Shown piece after piece: positions 1 through 9,800 of a DNA stretch of 64,000 nucleotides (position 1 is the stretch's first letter; each line of letters begins with the position of its first letter). This DNA comes from Ariolimax columbianus (taxonomy: Eukaryota; Mollusca; Gastropoda; Stylommatophora; Arionidae), in contig JAVGWX010000007.1 of assembly GCA_036924085.1 (NCBI GenBank), positions 68,668,360 through 68,732,359 of the forward strand. Direction: 5' to 3'. Below the pieces are notes generated by a model. It was given only the letters and a program-made list of their open reading frames with translations. It made no database searches and was not told the origin of the DNA. A program made the translations under genes and the position numbers.

Positions 1-57
1 TAGGTTGAGACAGCGTTTTGCCTTCTCTAGCCAGTACGTCAACTTCCTGACTACCAG
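1..57 (+). other. possible exon end with consensus splice donor
   Basis: A strong plus-strand donor (CCAG followed by gtaagt) sits at 57/58. The 55 bases before it are open in one frame (residues ending QYVNFLTT). This could be the end of an exon of a plus-strand gene entering from the left edge. The block is cut by the window, I do not recognise the peptide, and GANAB runs through here on the opposite strand, so a chance donor is quite possible. Confidence 0.2.
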
Positions 58-224
58 GTAAGTTACAATAAGAAGAAATTCACTGAATCACCACTTTCCT
101 GAACCTGAATTGATAACATAGTTTATAGAGTATCTCCCAGAGTTCTTTTAGATCTTTATTTTTTTCAGCTTCCATGCCCTGCGACAACAGAAAGTGCGTC
201 TGTGAAAAGTATTTCAGGTTTCTG

Positions 225-415
225 TGCTTTTATTCATCATAAGTTCACTCTCCACTCAACCCAACAGTAAACGTGTACCTGGATTACTGTTAGGGAATAG
301 ACGGCAGCAATGAAATGGACTGGCCACCTCACCTTATAAAAAACTGAGACGTAGTACAATGAAATCTCTAACACTCATCCTCAAAAGCAGTGTCTGTCAC
401 TGGACTACCTTTGCT
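225..415 (+). mobile_element. SINE5 fragment (3' part)
   Basis: This shares the string around 'tcaacccaacagtaaa', 'actggccacctcacc' and the following block with copies near 4.1-4.5 kb and 50.36-50.58 kb. Here the tRNA-like 5' part is missing or too diverged to see. It lies in the intron (or non-coding DNA) 3' of GANAB exon 4. Confidence 0.45.
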
Positions 416-489
416 TTTCAACTCAATCTTAATTTTAAAATTACTCAGTATTTGTATCCTTTTTAATCCTTGATTGCATGCATAAAGAT

Positions 490-785
490 TGTTGTTGCCC
501 ACAATGAGTTAGATTACTCATTTGTGTGCCCTGAATAGAATGTTAAATGACAGGTTGCAGTAGCTTTCCTCCAACTCAGAGGGTGCTGATGACGGTAGAC
601 CATTGTCCTCCATGCTGTTGTGCTATGCTTGGTTTCTTCTGCGAGTCACTAACTACTGCATGGGATCACGTCAATCCCCCACCTCATTAGCCAGCCTGCC
701 ACGAAAACAGCCTGTTTCCAAGAAGAACTGCAAGGAAGTCGAGGTGGGGGTCTTGGCCAATATATTTTTCTTGACCCTGACTAAT
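490..785 (-). mobile_element. SINE3 copy, (CAA)n-tailed family
   Basis: This is one of about six copies of a roughly 300-bp dispersed repeat (others near 3.76, 17.6, 28.8, 29.5 and 36.5 kb). Read on the minus strand, it begins at a block ending 'ttggccaagacc' and ends in 'ctcattgtgggc' followed by a (CAA)n-type tail, seen here as 'ttgttgttg' at the low-coordinate end. I see no convincing polymerase III A/B boxes, so SINE is a working label based on size, copy number and tail. The short ORF inside it (603-809) is a shadow. Confidence 0.6.
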
Positions 786-820
786 ATGCATAAAGATAAA
801 TGTATTTAAAGGTTACTTAC

Positions 821-875
821 CTTCTGTTCTCTCTCTTCGCCTTCAGCCACATCCTCCTTTTCCTTCTTTGACTCT
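821..875 (-). CDS. GANAB: GANAB coding exon 4: short acidic/basic linker
   Basis: This 55-nt exon has acceptor 'cacctttcag' and donor AAG|gtaagt. With the split Gln it encodes ESKKEKEDVAEGEEREQK, a low-complexity charged linker. The vertebrate protein has a similar charged, poorly conserved linker between the FEH segment and the next conserved block. The identification rests on exact phase agreement with exon 3 across an 8.15-kb intron and on position, since the peptide itself is not diagnostic. No further GANAB exon was found in 1-820. Confidence 0.75.
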
Positions 876-3800
876 CTGAAAGGTGAAAGTAATGAGAAAA
901 ACCACGAGCCCAGTGAAGAGAACCAGCCCCTGAGTGGACGTGGAAATAATGGACACACTACTTTAAAAAAGGGGGGAGAGCAGACCGAACATACATGACC
1001 AATCAAAGCAGAAAAGGTACTGGAAACTATATTTTTTTCATAGCTGATACAGCAGAAATGCTGATGAGGCCACACAATGCGATGTCAAGAAATAAATCTG
1101 GAAAGTAAAAATTCCACTTGTTTCAAATATCAAGCTAGTTCAGGTATGAACAACTTGCAGAAGTGACACATGCTTACATGCAGAAAATGAACATAAAGCA
1201 TTTTTAAAGTGTTAAGATAAGTGTGCTTCATGCAATAATAATAACATAAAGAACACGTTCTTCTACATTGGAATAGCTTGGATAAAGTAATCCACCATTG
1301 CTCTGAATTGTTAAATTGGTATGTTTTTAAAAAAATATTAACACAGCTTGAACAAACATAACCTTATCCAAAGGTAAAGCTAGAGAAACAGAATAGATTA
1401 CATGCAGTATGGCCAGAAGCACAACAAAAGATAAATAAATTATACGGCCAATGACAACAGAAAATCAAATTATATATGAGACGTGTTCAAATGAAACCGG
1501 ACCAAACTGCAACAAGTGAACATACGTACGATGCGCATGATGTCACTTCTGGTGTAAACAGCACATACCAACCATCAAGTTTGCAAAATTTCATTATCCT
1601 CCGACTTATAGTGTATGGTGACAAAAGTATGTTGAAGACAATAGTGAAGAACTGGACAGCAGTGTTTAAAGAAGGACGTGAGTTAACGATAGATCTTCCA
1701 AGACCAGGTCAAGCGCATACTGTCCTTCTTTAAACATCGTTGTCCAGTTCTTCACTATTGTCTTCAACACACTTTTGTCACCATACACTGCCTGCATTCT
1801 GCGATGAGTGTCAACTAGTCAACATCCTTCAACTATTAGAAAACGAATCGCCGCTCGCTGATCAAGCCTGGATGGAATCCGTATCACACCCACCATGTTT
1901 TCAACGGTCTGCTGAGGAAACTATAAGTCGGATGATGATGAAATTTTGCAAACTTGATTGTTGGTATGTGCTGTTTACACCAGAACTTACATCCTCATGC
2001 GCATCATATGTATGTTCCTGTGTTGCAGTTTGGTCCGGTTTCATTTGAACACACCTCGTACAATACAGTGACACAGAATATGATTTTTTTAAACTACAGC
2101 GTTACAGAGAATTTTATACATATATGATACAGTCAATGACACGAAATGTCATAAATAAATAATATAGTCTGTGACACAGAATGCATATGTAAATTATAGT
2201 TAGTGACACAGAATGTCATTTACAAGGTCTGTTCAAAAATGTTCCAATTCGTTTGAAAATCTCCGCCTATGCAATGTGTTAGCAACTTCCAGTCAGTGGT
2301 GCAGCCTAGTGATGGCTTTCTTAAAGTAACTTACTGTTTACTGCATTTTTCTATTGTGATTGTCTATCATCCTGCAGCAAATCAACATCAAGTTTTGCTT
2401 CAAGCTTGGAATGACAATCATTGAGACTCACGAAATGTTAAAACAACTTTATGGGGATAAGTTCGTTGTTATGAATGGTGTAAGCGATTTAAGAATGGTC
2501 AGCAGTCAACAGATGATGTGTTCAAAACAACCAACGTCACATGACGCTTGTGAGGTTCATGAGATGGTACATTTCAATTGTTGCCTGACAGTTCAGGAAA
2601 TAGCAGAAGAATATGACATTTTCATGGGAAGGTATCATGACATTCTCTACCCCTGGTTCCTCTACCATGACAATTCACCAGTCCACTCAAGACTTCTGGT
2701 TCTAGAATTTTAGGCAAAAAATTCAGACCAAGCACGCTTCTCTCCACTCTAATCACCTGACCTGGTCCTAGTAGACTTTTCCTTTTTTCCAAATTGAAAT
2801 CCAGCTTCAAAAGCATGACAATTTCAGATCATTTAAGAAATTATGGGCAATTCATAGATCTACAAATGAACCTCAAAAATGTTTCCAGAAGGGAATACAG
2901 TACTGGAAGAAATATATTAACTTTTACTGAACTATTGGCTAAAAAATTTCGCCTAGGTCATTGTCTCTGTATACTCACAGGTGTATTTGTTGTGTTAAAA
3001 CTGATTTTGCTATACAAACGGCTGAATTGAAAACGAGAGCATTTCCGGCCGCCCCGATAACAATACAATATCAATTTTAACTTTGGATAATTTTTAAACG
3101 ATTTTTTGTTGTTTCACATGGATTTGAAAGATTATTCCATTATTGATTGTGATGAAGCTAAGTTGTTGCAACCAATTTTTCTGAGGTAGGTCTGTTTAGT
3201 TTATTTGTGTAAATGTTATAAGTAATAAGTACAAATGTGGAAACTAGAAGGTTAACAGTGGATGGGAGGATTTCGAAGCAGGCAAGGTCCCAGGTAGGCC
3301 AAAAACAGTTCTGGAACTTTTTGAACAGACCTTGCATAAATTATAGTCAGAGGCACAGAATGTCATAAATAAATTAAACAGTTAGTGAAACAGAATGTTA
3401 TAAAATATAGTCTGTGATACAGAATACTATAAATAAATGTAATGCCAGTGGCTTAGAATGGCATAAGTTAGTTATGAATGGGGTTAGAGGTGCAGAATGG
3501 AATAAAATAACAATAGAGACACCCACTATTCTCTTCCCCTTTGTTTAAAAAGTGAAGTTACTCGCTAAATGTATGTCCTTTCCACCTTCATTTTCTATCC
3601 TCAAACACTAACTGTATTGGTTGCATCACAAATTCTCTTCACGAGACTGAAATTACTAATGGCCATCTTGTATGAAGAATGTGAGGAAGACTTCTGTGTG
3701 TGAAGGTCAGCAGTTTGGTTGTAATGCACTTGGTTAAATGCTCGAGTCGTCATATTGTTGTTTCAAATGCCCACAATGAGTAGGTTTACTCTTTTGTGCA

Positions 3801-6800
3801 CCCTGAATATGACGTTAAGTGGCAGGTTGCAGTAGCTTTCCTCACATCACGAGCATGCGGATGAAGGTGGACCGGGGTCCTCCAGGCAGTTGTGCTATGC
3901 TTGGCTTCATATGTGTGTCGCTCACTACTATGGTGATCACATCGATACCTCATCCCGTTAGCCAGGCTGCCATGAAAACAGCCCGTTTCCAGGGAGGGAT
4001 ACGAGGAAGTCGAGGTGAGGGTCTTGGCCAATATATTTTGCCTGACCAGACGTTAGTCTTCCTTCCCCGTTATAAAGAAGTACCGATTGTACATTTATTT
4101 TAACAGCCTAATCTTATGTTGAGCATTTGAATAGCAGAATGGTAGATCTCTTATTTCTCACTGCAAAGGCATCAGGTTCAGTCTTCATTATCAGCATGCT
4201 CCAGTCACGCCAGCTGTAAATTAGTACCTACTTCTTCTTCTGCCTTTGTTCTTAATCTCCCGCTGCCAAGTCATGAAAATGGCTTTACAAGTAGTTCGGA
4301 AAACGGAATGCATTGTGTTGCTAGTTTACAGTTTGTGATATTTGCACCAATCGGTCTAATACATCTGTCTTCAGCAGAATGAGTACCTGCTTACTGTTGG
4401 GGAAGGAAGGCAACGAAAAATGAAACTGGTCGGCCCACTTTAAACAAATGCTGAAGCCTAGTTCAACAAAGTTTCTAATACTTCATCCCCAACGGCGGTG
4501 TCTGATACGAGGAACGCTGCCTTTATTTTTACCCCTCTTATGTTCCTCAGAGAATTATCATTCTTCTTCCTCTTCTTCTTCGTACGCTGCCAGATGTCAA
4601 CTTGAATTTGTTCAAAGAAAGCAGCTGTCATCCTGAGGCTGTCGACACTGCCATAGAGCTTGTCTAGTGTTGGCACTGGTGATGGCCACATGTGCTTTCT
4701 CTGGTCCTCGTATGTCGGGCAATTTTGTAGCAGATGTTCAGCGGTCATTTTCCCTGTACCACACGTGCATTCGTCAGTGTCACCTATCTTCAGTTTATTG
4801 AATAGATGGTACCTCAGTCTGTTGTGGCCTGTGCGGATGCTGAAGACCACAACCTGCTCTCTTCTGTTCAACTGGTAATAGGCATCATTTTTTGTGTAGC
4901 CAGTATGCTCTGTTTCCCATTTGGCCATGTATCTGGCCCGAATAAACTTTTTGGACTCTTCGTAGGTCACACTAGGATCTGGTTGTGGTAATCTTGCACC
5001 TTCTTTTGCCAGTCTGTCTGCCTCCTCGTTGCCTTGGATATTACAGTGGGATGGAACCCACTGTACCACTACTCTTTTTGGTGCAGACTGCTGGCATAGT
5101 TGACATAGTACTGCTCTTAAATCATTAAGTTCTGTATTTTTCTGGCTTTTTAGTGCTGTAACCATGCACAGGGCATCTGTAAACAGGACTATCTGGCTTT
5201 CATTGCTTTCGCCTGTCAGCATTGCTTCTACTGCAGTCTTCAGTGCCTCTGCCTCCGCTCTGAAATTGCTTGAGAATTTTCCAGTTGCCACTGACAGTGT
5301 TATTTTTCTACCGTTTGTTAGGCTCAGGGATACCCCTTTGCCTCCATTCTGTGTTGTGTTTGTTACAGAACTGTCAGTGTATGCATGGGGCCAGTCCATG
5401 CTTGGGTAGTTTTTCGCTATGTACCTCGGGGTTATGTCTCTTCTTTCTTTTTCAGTCTGGCTGTTCCTGTTTCCAATAACTGGTATATTTTCTTCCACCT
5501 CTGAAATGATATGCTGCTTCCAGGTGGGTTTGCGTACAGTAGGGATGGGCTTTGGTGTTGTTATGGTGTTCATAGGGTCTTCGCTCATTTTTGCTTTGGC
5601 TATTTCTGCAAAGTTTCTCCGCTTTAGTTTCCCTTTTCCAAATCTATTTAGTCTCTGATGCATTGGATGGTCTGTCAGTCTTCTTAGTTTCTCTGCTTGC
5701 TGCTAGGCTCTGCTGTCTCTTCTATCGGTCATAGATTGCAGATTTGTAATCTTTCCAAGTTCTACAATTGGCATTGACTTCATGCCTCCTGTTATAACTC
5801 TCATGGCTTGGTTTTGAAGTTTGCTAATTTTATCAAAGTTCGCCTTTGCTGCTGTTGCCCATGCCGCAATGCCACACTCGAGAACTGGTCTCATTCTTCC
5901 AGTGTACAGTTTCTTCAGTATTCGAATTATCATTTCATATCCAATATATCACATAATAGAGCCATTGATGCAATGAAGATTAACTATTTCTAGCATTCTC
6001 TATATACATTACCTTACCATGAAGGACTAAAGTGAACATGTCATGCATGTAAACTTGTGTCAGATGAGATATGTACACCTCACCAATTTAAAAAAACATT
6101 AGTTAAAGGGAAACTGTATTAGTTCAGTTCGGTTAAGGTGCCATCTCCACAATGAAGGTCGGCTGCAATGGATCTCCAATATCTTACATGTCCTGCTTTG
6201 ATAGTACAATCTGCCAGGTCTTTCCTTCCCCATCTCTTAATGTTGTCCTACCACTTATAGTGTTATTTACCTCTGGCCCGTTTCCTCTCCATCATTTCCT
6301 CCAGTATTTTTTTCAGCAATGTGCTTTGGCTTTTCACGCGATAATCTTAACTGTTGGACTTATTTCTCAAAGTTGTTCTGATTTGTTTTCTTTTTATTTC
6401 AAAGTGATGCATTCCATTCTTCTATATATCCACATTACAAAGGCATCAATGCTCTTCTCTAATCATTTGTTCATTGTCCATGTTTCTATGCCATATAGTA
6501 ATGACGAGTATACATAACCCCTGATCATTCTCATTTTCAATTTGTGAGTTGTTTGAATGTCAATATAGGACTCATGTTGGTGAAAACTGATTTGGCTATT
6601 ACTAATTTCCTCCTGATTCCCATTTCGCTTCTCCCATTATTATATTTTCAAAACAGAAGAGGCTCTTGACCTGCTCCAATATTTAACTGTCTATTTTTAT
6701 ATCTGTAGAGTAGATTCGCGTCTACTTTGCTAATTATCATTGTTTTTGCTTTCTCAGTGCTAACGTCCAATCCATACACCCTACTATATATATATTTATT

Positions 6801-9800
6801 CTAGTGTCCTTGTGCACAATATTGCTTCTCACTCGTTTCTTCTTCTTCTGCGTTCATTCTCAATCTCCCGCTACCAAGCCCTGAACAGGGCTTTGCAAGT
6901 AGCAGAATGTAGTCCAGAAAATGGATTTGCGTTGTGTTGCTAGTTTACAGTTTGACTGCAATAGTTGCACCTTTCGGTCTGACACATCCGTCTTCGGCAG
7001 GCTTCTCACTCGTATTGTTTCTAAATCCAAATTGTTAATTCTGAACTTGGTTGTCTACTCTATGCTTAATTCTCTCCTGTATAATTTTAAGCAATATCTT
7101 AATGGTGAGGTTCATCCCACCAATTATTTTCAATTTGAAATAATTGGTTTAAACAAGGCTTCTTGGGCAGTGTTACAAATACATGTGATCAGGTCACTCA
7201 GTATAGACTTCGTGTTGCAGATCTTTTTTCTCTTCTTTTTTTTTTTGCGTTCTTATTTCTCTATTCCCCAAGGCTGTGTGCGTTGCACTATGTTTTTATT
7301 TTGTACCTGTCGATCCAGTGCATTCAACGACTTTGAAATGCATTTTATGTAAGGGTCTGCTATCTCCTGCATTTTCTAAGTGTTTGCTTCCACCGGGCTA
7401 ACAACTGGTGATGGGATTGGGGAGCGAACCCAGCACCTTTGGATTGTGAGCGGTGTCACTTAACCACTAGCCCACGCCGTCCCCCGTATTGTAGATATCA
7501 TTACAGAGATCAGTGATCTTAGCTGCACCAAATTTTTATAGAGCTTATACCATTTCTACATATATTGTATCCATGACTGTTGTTTCCCCTTCGCTCATAT
7601 GTGATTGTTTTCTGTATTTCTGATCTGTAAACGCTGGGGCCATCCCTATTAAAATGTGATATTTGTCACTTCTGCTGTCGTCGAACAGTTCCCATAATTA
7701 ACTTGATTTATATTTATCATCAAGTAAGATGTCGCCAATCCTGTCCTTAATGCATCCTTCTCCTTGAGCCAACCTTGTCGAATTTGATTGATCTTTCAGA
7801 AAAACACTGAGCTTAATGACTTAAGAGCAGCACTCTGCAAACTGTGCCAGCAGACCGCACCAAAAAGGGTAGTGGTACAGTGGGTTCCGTCACACTGCAA
7901 CATCCAAGGCAACGAGGAGGCAGACAGACTGGCAAAAGAAGGTGCAAGACTACCACAAACAGATACCAGTATGACGTACGAAGAGTCAAAACGGCTTATC
8001 AAAGCCAGATACATGACCAAATGGGAAACCGAACATACTGGTTACACCAAAAACGATGCCTATTACCAGTTGAACTGAAGAGAGCAGGTCGTTGTCTTCA
8101 GACTTCGCACTGGCCACAACAGACTGAGGTACCACCTATTCAACAAATTGAAGATAGGGTGTACCGACGAATGCCCGTGCGGTACTGGTAAAATGACCAC
8201 TGAACATCTGCTGCAGAACTGCCCGACATACGAGGATCAGAGAGAGCAGATGTGGCCATTACCAGTGGAACTGCAAGACAAGCTCTATGGCAGTGGCGAG
8301 AGCCTCAGGATGACCGCCGCTTTTTTCGAAAAAATAATGGTTACTGTCTGACTGTGTACGCAGAAGAAGAAGAAGAAGAAGATTGATCTTTTATTTCTGC
8401 ATACCATGTTTCTTTCTCGTAAGTTATATTAACTTGTGTTTTGATTATATCCATTATTCTTTAACACGACTAAATGAGTAATGATTATAACATGAAAATT
8501 AAAAATATCAGCATTTTACATTGTATTTACTAGAAATTTGTAATCCAAGTGAGTCGTGTAATGTTAGATACCAAATTTATGTAGCAAAAAGTTACCATTA
8601 TTTGTATCAATGAAAGAAACTGATTATCGGGAAGTGGACTTTGGATGTTTAGCCAATTGTTTAATGAGTCATAATGTGTAAGAAATTATGTCCAGACAAC
8701 CGGAATTTACAGAAAAAAAATCTTGGATTGTTTAACAAACTGTTTAATGAGCAAAAATGGTTGAGAATTTATCTCCAGACACCCGGGAGAAAAGGAAATT
8801 TATATTTACATAACTGGTAATAACAAAACCCTGTAGGGAATTAGGCGGTATAATAAAAAAACCAGTACAGTCATACACTAAAAAAAATTCATAAAACCTG
8901 TACAAATTATTGGTAACACATCAGTTGACATCTATGACATATACTCAAAGCAGATCAGCACCATAATGCAAAAATGTAAAACAGATAACTCAAATGACAG
9001 ATACAGATGGAAAAACATGTCCTTACTGTTTCCTACGAGTATGCTCAAACTTGAGAAGCCCTTTAGCATTAAGACTCAACACAGGCTCATCCTTGATAAA
9101 GAAATCTAGCCTCAGTGGGTCGATGTTTACCAGCATCTTGTTTTCGCCAAGTGAGAAGCTCAGTTTGCCATCTTTCTCACCGTTATACTTCAGCCTTTTA
9201 AATTACACAAAATTATACCCACAAATTAACAATCAAAAGTTATTAAAACACAGAATATACATGGTATCCAATATCACTTAGTTAAAAGTCTAAATCACAG
9301 TGTACATTAAGAACTGGTGATTTTGGAAGATGGTTTCATCTCTATCTGAGTTCATGCTAAACTGTGCAATCTGTTATGAATGGAGAAACCACTGCAGCTG
9401 CAGCTTATTGACTTGGCTTTGTTCGTTCTCAATCTCCCGCTACCAAACCCTGAAATTAGCTTAAGTAACAGAATGTAATCCACAGAACGGAATGCACTGT
9501 GTCGCAGTTTACAGCTTGACTGTGATATTTGCACCTTTTGGTCCAACAGGATTTTTTGGTTACCAGGTTAGCATTCCCTCTTCGATCCCTTCTTCTTAGC
9601 CAGTCTGCTCTGTTGCAGCCTGTTATCCAAGATCATTGCGTGGTTGTGTAGAAGGGTTTTGGCAGCTCTGGTTAGCTGGCCTCGATGCTAGCAGTCAGCT
9701 ATGGGTCGCTGACCGCTGTAGCTCATGCGCTGCTCAGCATCTTGATCCCGCTGCAGCTTATTGATCTACCATAACCACATACCTAAAGACGAGTGTGCAT

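Larger units (their letters stand above)
6120..8470 (-). mobile_element. RTE/jockey-like LINE remnant carrying three younger insertions
   Basis: The minus-strand translation of 6150-6560 shows the C-terminal region of a non-LTR polyprotein (LLYGMETWTMNK..., then AFVMWIYRRMECITLKKKEN). Further degraded pieces at 6560-6830, 7010-7230, 7490-7785 and 8391-8470 appear to continue upstream in the same element. The interruptions are SINE1 (6837-7000), SINE2 (7230-7488) and LINE-GAA copy B (7797-8380). The upstream pieces are weakly supported; the 3' piece is clear. Confidence 0.6.

Noticed and set aside
7480..7490. tRNA gene at the SINE2 heads
   Set aside because: The A and B box similarity is clear, but the heads do not fold as complete tRNAs, recur in many copies, and continue into a SINE body.
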